From positions 2,418,001-2,482,000 of the forward strand of contig NC_018215.1 in NCBI RefSeq assembly GCF_000219625.1: a stretch of 64,000 nt of DNA, written 5' to 3'. A program made the translations under genes and the position numbers. The notes beneath the pieces were generated by a model that saw only the letters and a program-made list of their open reading frames with translations, did not search any database and was not told the origin of the DNA. This document shows, one piece after another, positions 1 through 10,204 of the stretch. Every line of letters starts with the position of its first letter. Position 1 is the stretch's first letter. The DNA comes from Zymoseptoria tritici IPO323. Taxonomy: Eukaryota > Ascomycota > Dothideomycetes > Mycosphaerellales > Mycosphaerellaceae.

Positions 1-5
1 ACAGC

Positions 6-714
6 ATGCTCCTCCACATTGCCTTATTCTGCCTCCTCGGCATATCGGCTGCTCAGATCATACCGTACACTTCTCAAACCTCTGACCTTTCTTCAAAGAA
101 CCTCCTCGCTGACACTTGATTCCCACAGCACAAACCTGACCCTCACCTTCTCATCCTCATCCCAAGGATCCTCCAACTCCTGCGCCGACTCCTCCTCCAC
201 CTCCGGTCTGACATTCACCACCTCTCCCCTCCCGACGGTCGGACAGTGCTTCAACCTAGCCGACATCTTCACCAACAGCACCAGCAACTCATCCACCCAC
301 AACCAGACCTACTCCGTGACCAATTTCGAGACATACGATCCCGCCGCGAACTACTCCTCTATCCACTACTCCCAACCCAACACCTCCACCACCGCAGACG
401 CCACTCAACGTGCCGCTCGAGCCGTTTATCTCTACTCCGCTGCCGACTGTCAACAGGGAAATGTCGACAACAACGGAGAGACTCTGGAGCCGTATTTCGT
501 GTGGAGCTGTCAGAATCTGGGGGAGTGTTTCGAAGTCGGGATCGGGGTGAAGAGTTTTGTTGTGAGCTCGGCGGAGAGGGGGTTCGCGGGCGGGAGGGAG
601 GAGTGTTTGATGGCGGAAGCGGTCGGGGCGAATGGAGGGTTGAAATTGAAGGGATCTGCAGCGATGGCGTTGATGATGGCTTGCGCTGTGATCGTAGGCG
701 TTGGAATACTGTAG
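6..714 (+). CDS. Secreted Ser/Asn-rich protein, possible GPI anchor
   Basis: Two-exon model: exon 1 at 6-64, intron 65-128, exon 2 at 129-714, giving 214 residues. Exon 1 starts at an ATG only 5 bases from the window edge and encodes a typical signal peptide (MLLHIALFCLLGISAA). The intron has donor GTACAC, branch CTGAC at 109-113 and acceptor CACAG, and it moves the frame exactly onto the long downstream ORF. The mature part is rich in Ser, Thr and Asn with many N-x-S/T sequons and about six cysteines. It ends in a hydrophobic run (about 18 residues, closing in VIVGVGIL), as expected for a GPI-anchor signal or a membrane tail. I do not recognise the family. A surface or wall protein is an inference from the two hydrophobic ends. 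A start upstream of the window is possible but unlikely, given the complete signal peptide. Confidence 0.66.
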
Positions 715-757
715 GACGCGAATATGACTACGACATCAATACATCTCCACCACCCCC

Positions 758-1723
758 TCACTCCGCCCTCCTCCTCCCCCAAACCACAACAAAAGGAAAC
801 CACATCCCCTCCCTCGGCTCTAACGTCCTCTCCACCTCCCCCTTCACCTCCCCCCTCTTCTCCTCCCCTTCATCCCCAACCGTCAAATCCACCATGCGAT
901 CCAACGCCGCCCTCCACGCTCCTCGCCCCTCCCGCATGAACCCCCTCATCTTCTCATCAACCCCCGCATCCCCCTCCCCTCCCCAAGGTAGTCGAATCAC
1001 CTTCCTCTCACACCGTTCCAGTCCCGCTTCATCCCGCAAGATTTCATCCGCGCGATCAAACGTCAGCATATCCAACCCCATCGGTCCGCGGAGTTGTTCC
1101 ATGCAGAATTCGACCCAGTTCCAGTCTTTCGAGACCGGGGCGGGATCGTCGTGGACGTAGAAGTTCCAGTCCGCGATGTCTTGCATTTCCAACCACCCGC
1201 CTGGAGCGAGGAGGCGGGAGACGGAGGTGATGTGTGTCGTCCAGTCTTGCATGCCGGAAATTAGTAGACGGCTAAACACCAGATCCGCGCTCCCTGGTGC
1301 GAGGCGCGGGTCGGAGGCCATGAGGTGGAGGATGTTGCCTTCGATGAAGGTGAGGTTTGCTGGGCAGTTGGGGATGGAGACGGGACTCAGGTCTACGCCG
1401 TAGACTTGGGCGTGGGGGAAGTTTCGGGCGAAGATGAGGGAGTTGGAGGCGTTGACGCCGCAGCCTATGTCGATTATTGTTTTGATGTGCGTGTGGGACG
1501 GGATGGGGCTGAGGGGTGGAGTGCCCATCAGGGCGATGAGGGAGTTGTGTTGGGTTGTGAGGCGGAGGCGTTCTTGGTCGCTGGGAAAGGGGTGTTAGAG
1601 TGTGGTTCTTTGGGAGGAAGGGAAGGCTTCTTACTCGTAGCCGAGTGAGTAGACGGATCCTTGTTTTGCTGCTGTCTCGCGGCCTTGCTCGAGGGAGGTT
1701 TGCTTCGCTGGTATGTTCGCCAT
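758..1723 (-). CDS. SAM-dependent methyltransferase (class I)
   Basis: Two exons on the minus strand: 1635-1723 and 758-1580, with an intron at 1581-1634 (54 nt, donor GTAAGA, acceptor CCCAG); 303 residues. The N-terminal exon supplies the Y-x-L-G-Y-D-Q-E-R-L stretch common in fungal class I methyltransferases, which joins in frame to QHNSLIALMG. SAM-binding motif I is visible as IIDIGCGVN at about residues 64-72. It is followed by the acidic post-motif VYGVDLSP and a motif IV-like region containing SADLVFSR. Such enzymes transfer a methyl group from S-adenosylmethionine, often to small molecules or regulatory targets, and LaeA-type proteins belong to the same superfamily. The substrate cannot be told from sequence. 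The gene converges with the secreted-protein gene, leaving only 43 bp between the stops. Confidence 0.82.
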
Positions 1724-3327
1724 GTTGACTGTTTTTTTTTTTTGCGATGGTGGAGTGTGGAATATGTGGAAGTGAGACAGGAAAGGAAATATGTGCTTCT
1801 CCCTTACCTTGCAGAAGTCTACAGCTAGAAGAGGTCGTGGTCAATATATACCTCACTGCCCTTCCGCAGCTACCGTCACCCGCAGCTAGCAGTCCTGAGA
1901 GGAGTATACGGTGCTATTATCAAGCAAGTCCAGGAAGGTACCAACTACCAAACTCAAACAGCTCCATATGCCCAGACCCCACCACACACGGAAGATCCGG
2001 GCCAGGCTTGACATTGCTTCACACTTGTCCACGTAGCCGTTGATCCGCCGTAGATCTCGCGTTTCGGCAGTCGGTGTTTCGGTCTGGCGGACGTCACCAC
2101 GCCGTTGCGAAACGACCCATTGGGAGCCAATGAAGTCTATTCACCAGGCGGCACACCGCCGATCGGTTAGGATCTGCTAGTGAGGGCCGGGTCATCTTCG
2201 TGGCCGAGATGGAGATGTTGTATAGTAGAGCGTGAGACTCGTGAAGAGCTGCGGACCACGGCCATATACCACACCGTCAGCTGACAAGAAAGTGATGTGG
2301 TGTTGATGCATGTCGAAAGAGGAGCACAGCACGGAAGACCAGGTTTGACTCTGAATGCCTGAGGCGTCCAAAAGGCTAAATTGGAAGAGCTCTGCCTCTG
2401 CTGGTCAGTGGTGGATGATGATCTTCGACTTTACACGAAGAAAGAGTGCAAGTCATGCAGATAGATGTGAGAGGGAGTGGGCGGAGAACGGTCCCGACAC
2501 ACGTTACGAGTCTTCAGAGGAGGGAGGATGGCTGTGGGAAGACATTGTCTGAGCGAGGGATCGATCTCCCAGACCCAGAGGTATGGACTTCGGTGTCGCG
2601 CTACATACCAAGACAAAGACGATGGAATCGCTCAGAAAGGTCTCGATCTTTGTAGCGTTGCAGAGCAACGGCTCGCGACGAAATTCAAGCAAGCGTTCGA
2701 TATGGTGGTGCTGGCAGATTGACATGAATGCAAAGCGTTTCAATTGAAACCTGATGTTTGCAGAGCAGTCGACGGATTCGAGGAAGGGAGTCGACGTACA
2801 CAAGGAGCAAGACCGGTCAATCTAGATGTATGGACAGAATCTGAACTTACCAGTCTCTTCGTAAATTTCACAAAGTCATGGAAAACACAACCTGGAACTC
2901 CTTGGCGCCGTCCGACAGCATTTTCCATTGGTGACACGACGTTCGCATCGGCCGTGGTTCCGGACATGTGCTTTGTCGGCGACTGGACAATGCACTTTGA
3001 GCCAAGCACGCATGCTCGGTTGGCTTCGCTTCTGTGCTGGAGGCGTCGGCACTTGCTTGCACGATGGGATGCACGATTTGACGGCGGATCAGGCGGATGA
3101 ACGTCTGAGGTCGGTCGAGCCGCCCTTCTCGGTGGTCTGCTCATTTCGATGGCATTCCCGCTCGGTGCTGCTGTCGACTCTGGTTCTTCTGTCCCTTTGC
3201 AGTCGCAGCAAAGCTCTCGGGCGGTCGCTTCTTCCGGACAGCCGTCCGACATCCGTCCGACCATGAGCTGCAGGCCGCGGGCTTCCGCTTTCAAGGAAGA
3301 TATATTGTGAGAGCCGGTGTCTGACTA
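1724..3327. other. Intergenic, no supported gene
   Basis: This stretch holds only short overlapping ORFs on both strands, with no recognisable domain and no consistent intron signals. It starts with the promoter side of the methyltransferase (a T-tract at 1731-1743, A-tract on the gene strand) and ends at the left end of the MITE. An ORF at 2744-3100 was considered and not accepted. Confidence 0.5.
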
Positions 3328-3660
3328 GAGCATTTTAGCAACGCTGTCAGGACATCATACAGCGAGCATACAGCGGCCGAAGATGGTCAAGCGCCTGCCA
3401 AGAGTGGCCGAAAATGGACGAAAATCAGAATCTGCTGTCATGGCCGCTACACTCGCTGTAGCGGCCATGACAGCACGGATTCGGACACGACAGCAGCAGG
3501 AATAGTATAGCGCATTTGAACAGCCAATAATGACTCTGCGGCCGAGCTAAGTACGTCTGCCCTTAGCCGATTTTGTCGCAAAGGCATTTGCCAGCAACCC
3601 CTCCGGAGCTTGTGCTGTTACCTCGCTGCATGCTGTCCTGACAGCGTTGCTAAAATGCTC
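3328..3660. mobile_element. MITE with 27-bp perfect terminal inverted repeats, TA target duplication
   Basis: A 333-bp non-coding element. The left end 3328-3354 and the right end 3634-3660 are perfect 27-bp inverted repeats (GAGCATTTTAGCAACGCTGT at the tip). Similarity continues imperfectly for about 10 more bases around a shared CAGCGAG. The element is flanked by TA on each side (3326-3327 and 3661-3662), the target duplication of the Tc1/mariner superfamily. There is no transposase inside, so it is non-autonomous. The perfect ends suggest recent insertion or a still-mobile family (inference). A second, internal palindrome lies at 3433-3475. Confidence 0.88.
3433..3475. repeat. 19-bp-arm perfect palindrome inside the MITE
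   Basis: Arms 3433-3451 and 3457-3475 are perfect reverse complements with a 5-base loop (CTCGC). As RNA or single-stranded DNA this would fold into a very stable hairpin. It lies within the left half of the MITE and is independent of its terminal repeats. Confidence 0.9.
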
Positions 3661-3662
3661 TA

Positions 3663-4828
3663 CTACTGACACGCATGAGGTGCGGTTCGGATGAATCTCG
3701 TGGTGAGATCTGGGCGTAAGCGCGGTTAAGCAAGGACCCTGAAGGCCTTGTCGCTGCCGGCATTGTGAGTCGCTTGACCTTTTGTTTCTTCCGCGAGTTT
3801 GCTGGCCGTCCATGGCCTCAATCCGCCTAAAATTCGCCGGTGTGTCTTGCAGGCGATCGTGCTGTATCAATGCTTTTTGTCCGGCCGTCCATATCCACGA
3901 TATAGAGCAAGATTCGCGGCACCAAGATGAGCGGATGACAGGTCACACCGGATGGAGAGTGAGGTCAGCGATCTGCCTTGTAGGAAGTCGCAACCATCCC
4001 TACCCGAGCCTAGCGTCACCTTCCGCACTAAGCCTCATTCAATGAGATGAGAAACACAAACTGCAATTGTCGCGCTCTGATTGGACGAGTTGGATGTCTT
4101 ATCTCGAGCCTCTCTTCACCTCCGAACAACTGGCACAGCGGTCGATTTCTCTTACCTATTCCTTACGTACTCGAACCACGATGGGTGGCACTTGGACGCA
4201 CTTTGTTGTGCAAAACGACCAACAGTCGGACAGGGAAGTCATCGATGCTGAGCTTGATGGGGGCTGGTTCTATTAGCAATTCTCCCTTGGCGGAGAGGGA
4301 AGGGATGAGTGATATACCCTCCGGACGGTACTGCTCGCGTGCTTGGCTATTTCCCTCATACTATTCCTACTCATATCTCTCTCTTTCATTGAGAAGAGTG
4401 TCCTTGCATACCAAATCAGACACTTCCCACGACTCAATGACCCCCAAGACGCTTGACCATCTCATTCTCATAGCAGCTCTGTGCGGATCCTGCGACCACG
4501 CTTAGGCCTGGGACATTCCTGCATCTGCTATCACTTTCCTTAAACGAGACCTGAAGTTACCGGCGATAAGACCGACTTCGACCCATATCGCATCCTCCGC
4601 CGCATTGGACAGTCGAACTAGACTCTGGCAGTCTACGGCGGATAGACAGTACTCACCACCGGATTGGCCGTTCGACATCACTTTGCCTGTTCTTGCAAGA
4701 AGCATACCCGTCTGCCTCCTCGAGAATCCCCGCCAAGCTACGCCTCCGGTCGTCTCTGCCCTACGTTATCTCTCTATCTATCGAACCCAGAACATACCTT
4801 ACCTATCTGGATCGACATCACCCAAAGC
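3663..4828. other. Intergenic, promoter side of the TamA-like gene
   Basis: No supported gene. The reading frame of the downstream regulator stays open upstream of its chosen ATG (from 4664), but that stretch reads like untranslated leader: it is cysteine- and serine-rich with no conserved motif. An ORF at 4047-4505 has no recognisable features. Confidence 0.45.
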
Positions 4829-6937
4829 ATGGCCGCCGTGATGACAGTCCCGCCTCTAGCCCCGCGACCTTCGCCACGCCCAATTACCGTCTGGTCCTCT
4901 CCCAAACCTCTCCCAGACGGCAAAGAGAATCGACCTGCCTTGAAACAGCTCCAACAAAGCACTCCACCCAATCGATCACGAAGAGAAAGACCCTGTGACG
5001 GCTGCCGGAAACGAAAGTCCAAGTGCGTCCTGCAGGAGTCCCGCCGATGTGTACTGTGTGAATTCCACAAGCAAGACTGCACGTTCATCCAAGACGCCCA
5101 ACCGAGGAAACGCAAAGCGGAGGATCCATTGAAGTCCGACGGTCCGACCAAGAAAGCCTCCCCACCCGTGCTTCCACGTCCAACATCTGCTCCGGTGGTG
5201 ACCACAATCCCGAAGAAGGAACCGGACGCCACATTGCCGACCCCGGCTCAGCCCTCGATGAGAAAGCCCTTCGCCGTGGACGAGACATTGAGCTTGCAGA
5301 GGCATCGGCACTGCAAGTATCTTGGCCAGACGACCGCTCTCGACGCTTGCTTGATTGGGCTGGGATCATTCAACGACAAGAACGAGACCGAGTCGCAGGT
5401 TGGGACGCTCCGTCAAGTCACTGGGACTGAGTACTTCAGCACACATGCCGATGCCGACGTCAACATCCCCGACGATGAAACGAGGGCACTCGGAGAGATC
5501 GACCAGATCATTGGACCTCATGGTCCCGCCTTGATCGATATCTACTTTCGCAATGTTCATCCCAGCTACCCCATTATCCAAAAGCAAGCCTTCCTCGACC
5601 GACATCGACATGGCGACCGCCAGTTCAATCCTCCTTTGCTGGCCGCCATGTACCTCCTCGCGCTGACATGGTGGGACTACGATCCGTCCGTCTCTGCCCA
5701 CCCGAAGCCAGATGTTCCCAAACTTGAATACATCGCCATCAGCTCCCTCACCATTGCCATGCAACGGCCCAAGATCTCCGCCGTACAGGCTGGTCTCCTC
5801 CTTCTTCAACGAGCCAAGTCTTCTACCTGGACACTCACGGTCCAACTCGTCGCTCTGGGACAAGACATTGGCCTCCACCTCGACTGCTCCGACTGGTCTA
5901 TACCACTATGGGAACGACTTCTCCGCAAACGTCTCGCTTGGGCCCTCTACATGCAAGACAAATGGTCTGCAGTGATGCACGGTCGTCCCTCACACATCAA
6001 CTCCTCCGACTGGAATGTGCCTCAACCAACAGAGGCCGACTTCTCCGAAATCATCGGCCCGTCTTCCGAGCACGAACAAGAAGAAGACTCCACCACATCC
6101 AAAGGCCGACAGGTCTTTACGCAAATGATGGCTCTCACATCCATCATGTCCGAGGTCTGCGAAACCTTCTACTCCGAGACCTCGAAAGCCGCCTTCCTCC
6201 GCGCTGGACCATACGCAACCCAACTCGTGCTCAACAAAGCCAAACCCGTACAAATCAAACTGAAAGAATGGTTCGCCAACCTTCCCGCCGACTGCAAAAT
6301 GGACTCTTCCACCACCCCATCCCTCCAAACCAACCCTGGCGTGCTCCAAACCCAAGGCTACCTCCACCTCGCCTACTTCGCCACAGAAATCTGCATCCAC
6401 CGCCGCATCATCTCTTCCCTCGACTCCGCCACCGCGGACCCTTACATGCTCTACATCATCCGCTCCGCCGCTAAAACCCGGCTCATCTCCGCTCTCGACT
6501 TTGTCAACCGGCTCACGCCCTCCCATCTACACGCTTTCTGGTTCTTCGCATCCGCTTCCAACTTCGCGCTCATCGGCACGTTTGGCGCGCTGCTAATGGC
6601 GACCAGCGCGGACGAAGAAGAGAAAACCTTTTATGAATGTCGACTCAATGAGTTTCGATGGACTCTGACGGTGAGTAAGAGGAAAGCGGGCTGGATTGGA
6701 CAAGCGCTCGAGACGTTGAATGCTACGGGCGGGATGTTGAGGGGACTGCCGGCTAAGCCTGCTGCTGGGAAGGGAAGTGGGGTGCCGCCGCCGCCACCGC
6801 CGATGATGCAGAGGGCCGTCACGCTGGGAGAGAAGATGATGGGCGGTGGTGATGGGGCGGAGGAGATGGATGTTGATGAGGAGGAGGAGGAGGAGGAGGA
6901 GGAGTGGGATGAGGAGGAGGATGGGAGGCAGGGGTGA
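4829..6937 (+). CDS. Zn2Cys6 transcription factor, TamA/Dal81-like
   Basis: Single-exon gene of 702 residues from the ATG at 4829; the frame is open further upstream, but that part looks like leader. The zinc binuclear cluster is at residues 56-84 with cysteines 56, 59, 66, 74, 77 and 84 (C-x2-C-x6-C-x7-C-x2-C-x6-C), followed by a basic stretch PRKRK. A fungal transcription-factor middle homology region follows, with sequences such as LLLLQRAK, GLHLDCSDW and KRLAWALYMQDKW, then NFALIGTFGALL near the C-terminus. From memory of the family these resemble TamA/Dal81, a co-activator of nitrogen catabolism genes; that assignment is an inference. The C-terminus is low-complexity: a proline run, then a glutamate-rich acidic tail that could be an activation or interaction surface. 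It should act in the nucleus as a DNA-bound or recruited regulator. Confidence 0.82.
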   Translation: MAAVMTVPPLAPRPSPRPITVWSSPKPLPDGKENRPALKQLQQSTPPNRSRRERPCDGCRKRKSKCVLQESRRCVLCEFHKQDCTFIQDAQPRKRKAEDPLKSDGPTKKASPPVLPRPTSAPVVTTIPKKEPDATLPTPAQPSMRKPFAVDETLSLQRHRHCKYLGQTTALDACLIGLGSFNDKNETESQVGTLRQVTGTEYFSTHADADVNIPDDETRALGEIDQIIGPHGPALIDIYFRNVHPSYPIIQKQAFLDRHRHGDRQFNPPLLAAMYLLALTWWDYDPSVSAHPKPDVPKLEYIAISSLTIAMQRPKISAVQAGLLLLQRAKSSTWTLTVQLVALGQDIGLHLDCSDWSIPLWERLLRKRLAWALYMQDKWSAVMHGRPSHINSSDWNVPQPTEADFSEIIGPSSEHEQEEDSTTSKGRQVFTQMMALTSIMSEVCETFYSETSKAAFLRAGPYATQLVLNKAKPVQIKLKEWFANLPADCKMDSSTTPSLQTNPGVLQTQGYLHLAYFATEICIHRRIISSLDSATADPYMLYIIRSAAKTRLISALDFVNRLTPSHLHAFWFFASASNFALIGTFGALLMATSADEEEKTFYECRLNEFRWTLTVSKRKAGWIGQALETLNATGGMLRGLPAKPAAGKGSGVPPPPPPMMQRAVTLGEKMMGGGDGAEEMDVDEEEEEEEEEWDEEEDGRQG

Positions 6938-7700
6938 AAGGACCCTCGGCGTTGATCCATGAGTCCGGATGGCTGGAACTACCTTATACAATGACAAACC
7001 CACGATATAACGCATTATGGAATGTTTTACGACGACCTTGTAACTCCGAGATCCGGCATCTTGTGTATCCGAGGGAAGAACCATGGGGTTTGCCAGAATC
7101 TCCATGAGACATTGACGTTGGCAAAAAAGGCAGTGATTGTACAAAATCCTCTTGCATTTATAGAGCATCCAGCTAAATTCTATTCTGCTCGTGTGGCGTG
7201 AGTGAGTGGCACGCGAGTTGTCAATCCTATCGTCTACCGAAGCACACTATCTCGTAAGTGATCGACAATTGAATCATCGTCGCCGAGATGGCTCGCGCTG
7301 TCTCCGTCATCCCGAGTTTTCACTTTTCGTATGGGGCTTCTCGAGATCCGAAGACGACCCAAGAGTGTTTGCCCTCTGTAGGAGCATTGCTTGCAATGGA
7401 ACTGGCAGTAGGCGAAAGCGAACCGAGTTGTGTGCCGTTGTAATGTGTCAGGGGGCGCAAGAGCATGTGCGAGTGTGATTTTCTCGGTTGTTTCACTCTC
7501 TCGGCCTTCTCGGCGCAGTAACGGCCTTAGGTTGGTCGCATCAAGGACCAATTGCTGTTGGCTCAGTTGGGCTTCGTTCTCCTCGATATGGCTCGGAATT
7601 CGTGCGCGGTAAGTGCGTTCAGAAGGGCTTGCCTTTGCTCTCATTAGGAGCCGCTTGTTGGGGTTTGATCTCAGATCAGATGATCCAAATGGCCACGCTT
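6938..7700. other. Intergenic between convergent genes
   Basis: 3' flanks of the TamA-like gene (plus) and the G-patch gene (minus). Only short shadow ORFs are seen, and no RNA gene was recognised. Confidence 0.5.
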
Positions 7701-8606
7701 TCAACCATGCTCGTCTTCACTCAAACCCGGACATCCCTCCATCTCCGCATCCTCATACTTGAACTTGCACCAGAAGCAATAGTGATGCTCCTCCCTCAGA
7801 TATCCCACCAACTTCTCCAACTTCTCCTTTGCGTCCAACGCCTCGAATGCTTCCAAGTCGGTATCCTCCTCCTCCAGATCCTCCTCCACCTCGCCTCCGT
7901 ATGCCAACTTCTCATCTTCTTCTTCCTCCTCATACTGTCGACTCCGTGACAAGCTCTGATCCATATCATACCTCATCCGTCTCTCCCTTTCCCGTTCCAA
8001 CCTCTGTTTCACCAAGGGACGGTACAGCACATTCACCGACTTGAGCGGTTTCTCCTTCCCCTCTCCAACCCCATCCTCACCACTCTCAATCCCCTCCAAA
8101 ACCTTCATAGCCCCCCAAACCATCCCCTCCACCCTCCTCTCCTCCACCTCAACCCTATTCCTCTCCCGAAACTCCTCCGCCGTCAACTTCACCTTCTTCT
8201 CCCCACCCTCCACCTCCCCCGCCAACTCCCGAATCTTCCTCTTCCTCTCCCCTTCCAATCCAATCCCTCCCCTCCCCTCTCTCATCTCCACTTCAATCGG
8301 CCTCGTCCTCGCTCCCTCCATCTTACCCAGCGCTTCGCCTTTTTTGAACCCCATTTTCGCCATGAGTAGCGCGCCTTTGTTCGAGGGATTCGCAGTGTCC
8401 AGCTCGGTGGTGAGAGCGGACTCGAGTTTCGCGCGGTCGAGGGCTTCGCGTTCGGCTTTGGGCAGGATGTTGCCGCGCGAGGCGGCTTCGCGTTTCTGTC
8501 GGGCGATGCGTTGGAGGGAGGATTCTTTGACTTTGGTGGTGGGAGGGGCGTCGAAGGTCATGGAGAGGTAGTCGTCTTCGTCGTCGTCGGCGGCGGCGGA
8601 GGTCAT
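7701..8606 (-). CDS. G-patch and DUF4187 protein, GPATCH11/CCDC75-like
   Basis: Single exon, 301 residues, starting at the ATG at 8606. Order of parts: an acidic N-terminus (DDDEDDYLSMTF); a helical basic stretch; a G-patch at about residues 76-122 (NKGALLMAKMGFKKGEALGK, then GGIGLE); a charged middle with FRERNRVEVEERR; an acidic segment; and a C-terminal DUF4187-type module with YCFWCKFKYED followed by CPG and an acidic end. This architecture is that of the GPATCH11/CCDC75 family. G-patches activate DEAH-box RNA helicases, so a nuclear role in RNA processing is likely (family knowledge). The length fits the family. The gene is divergent from the small doubtful ORF at 8732. Confidence 0.87.
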   Translation of the reverse strand: MTSAAADDDEDDYLSMTFDAPPTTKVKESSLQRIARQKREAASRGNILPKAEREALDRAKLESALTTELDTANPSNKGALLMAKMGFKKGEALGKMEGARTRPIEVEMREGRGGIGLEGERKRKIRELAGEVEGGEKKVKLTAEEFRERNRVEVEERRVEGMVWGAMKVLEGIESGEDGVGEGKEKPLKSVNVLYRPLVKQRLERERERRMRYDMDQSLSRSRQYEEEEEDEKLAYGGEVEEDLEEEDTDLEAFEALDAKEKLEKLVGYLREEHHYCFWCKFKYEDAEMEGCPGLSEDEHG

Positions 8607-8731
8607 GGTGGGCGGAAGTCCGCTGTCGGCGGTGGGATGGTGTGGTGTCGCTCACTTGCGGTGCGAGAATGTTTGTGTCGAGCTCTTCGGAGCTTCGAGA
8701 AATTGTCTAGGTTGACATCACCGACAAGAGG

Positions 8732-9238
8732 ATGCCACCCCCGCTAGTGGGTCGATTTTCACAAGCGCAGGCGGAGTTGCGAGTGAATGCAGGAACAACG
8801 ACTTCACTCCTCTCGGCTGCGTGTCTCGATGCGTGCATACAGCGGTTGCATGTCTGGCGCTACGAACTTTTGCCGGGCGAGATGTTCGATTCTGTTCCAT
8901 TCGTTTGGAACAGCTCCGACGACAACATCGTCATTCCTCCCCTTGAGATCGATCAAATGGACTGGATCTGTTCGCTGCTGACGATGGATCAGAGCTCCCC
9001 TATGCGTCGTCAGCAAGACCTCGAAGCACAAGACTCGGCATTTCTTGACAAGACCAGGCGCAACCAATTCCGCCTCGATTATGCTACTGCAACCAGCGGG
9101 GTACAATCTTTGTCAGTGATTCTCAATCAATTTGCCACATATTCTCCGCAGGTGTCCGGCCCAAAGAAGGAAAAGCTCAGAGTTATGCTGCATTTTCAAT
9201 CAACAGAAACATCGGCAAAAGAGCTGTATGTAGTATAG
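8732..9238 (+). CDS. Doubtful small hypothetical protein
   Basis: An ATG-initiated ORF of 168 residues lying between the divergent G-patch gene and the quinone reductase. The central part (from about residue 40, containing LLPGEMFDSVPFVWNSSDDN) reads like protein, with many acidic and hydrophobic residues and no low complexity. I recognise no domain, signal peptide or membrane segment. The first 30 codons overlap what should be the promoter of the G-patch gene. It could be a real orphan gene, a chance ORF or a fragment. Confidence 0.3.
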   Translation: MPPPLVGRFSQAQAELRVNAGTTTSLLSAACLDACIQRLHVWRYELLPGEMFDSVPFVWNSSDDNIVIPPLEIDQMDWICSLLTMDQSSPMRRQQDLEAQDSAFLDKTRRNQFRLDYATATSGVQSLSVILNQFATYSPQVSGPKKEKLRVMLHFQSTETSAKELYVV

Positions 9239-9356
9239 TCGGGCCTTACCCTCGACGCTAATGATGCATAGTGCTGCGGGTCAAGCTCCCTAAGCAACCG
9301 GACAGTCGACTGCTTTCCAATGGCATGGTGAGGGGTGGGGGACTGTGGTGGACTGG

Positions 9357-9365
9357 TATATATAT
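9357..9365 (+). promoter_or_regulatory. TATA-like element of the quinone reductase gene
   Basis: TATATATAT about 96 bases upstream of the ATG at 9461. It is followed by a CT-rich and then CAA-rich leader, the usual arrangement for a strongly expressed fungal gene. Confidence 0.5.
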
Positions 9366-9460
9366 CCCTCTCTTGTCTGCCTCCACCGTTTGTTCCCCTC
9401 TGCCCAGACTCAAGTCAAACCAACAAATCCAATCAAACAAACCAAACCCACTCACCAAAA

Positions 9461-10204
9461 ATGGCTCCCAAAATCGCCATCGTCTTCGTACGTCCCTCCC
9501 CTCCATCCCTCCCCATCCCCTCACTAACCCCCCTCCCCCACTACAGTGGTCCATGTACGGCCACGTCCAAAAACTCGCCGAAGCCGAACTCGCCGGCATC
9601 AAAGCCGCCGGCGGCACCGCCGACCTCTACCAGCTCCCCGAAACCCTCCCGCAAGAAGTCCTCACCAAAATGCACGCTCCCCCCAAAGACGCCAACATCC
9701 CCGTCCTCGAGGACCCCAAGACCCTCGAGCAGTACGACGCCTTCCTCTTCGGGATTCCGACGCGGTATGGAAATTTCCCGGCCCAGTGGAAGACGTTCTG
9801 GGATAAGACGGGTGGGCAGTGGCAGAGTGGTGCGTTTTGGGGGAAGTATGCGGGGTTGTTTGTGGGCACGGCGACGGCGGGTGGGGGCCAGGAGACGACG
9901 GCTATGAATGCTATGTCGACTCTTACTCACCACGGTATCATTTATGTGCCGTTGGGTTACAAGCACACCTTTGCGCTGTTGTCGGACTTGTCTGAGGTCC
10001 GTGGTGGATCGCCGTGGGGTGCGGGTACTTTCTCGGCAAGTCACATCTAATCTCATCGACCAATACATCACAAGGGATGTTGTACTGACAGATATCTCCC
10101 AGGCCGGCGATGGCTCCCGCCAACCTTCCGCCAAGGAACTCGAGCTCGCAACCGCGCAGGGCAAAGCTTTCTACGAGCAAGTCTCCAAGGTCAACTTTGC
10201 GTGA
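9461..10204 (+). CDS. NAD(P)H:quinone oxidoreductase, WrbA/Pst2/Alt a 7-like
   Basis: Three exons: 9461-9487, 9547-10035 and 10103-10204; 205 residues. Intron 1 (9488-9546) has GTACGT, CTAAC and CTACAG. Intron 2 (10036-10102) starts with GCAAGT, so it is a GC-AG intron; the frame and the conserved run [15 protein letters not shown] support it. The protein has a flavodoxin-like fold: FMN-binding start [16 protein letters not shown], then [13 protein letters not shown] and SPWGAGTF. The length matches the roughly 204-residue fungal allergen homologues. Such enzymes reduce quinones by two electrons using NAD(P)H and FMN, which protects against quinone and oxidative stress. The stop is TGA followed by CTAG. 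The same frame then stays open to 10456, encoding an 84-codon tail (counting the decoded stop) that ends KCVVN, a CaaX-like motif; see findings. Confidence 0.92.

Noticed and set aside
2744..3294. ORFs on both strands upstream of the MITE
   Set aside because: The two strands overlap fully, neither has features or splice signals.
4047..4505. 152-codon ORF upstream of the TamA-like gene
   Set aside because: No domain, cysteine/serine-rich shadow composition, overlaps another ORF in a different frame.
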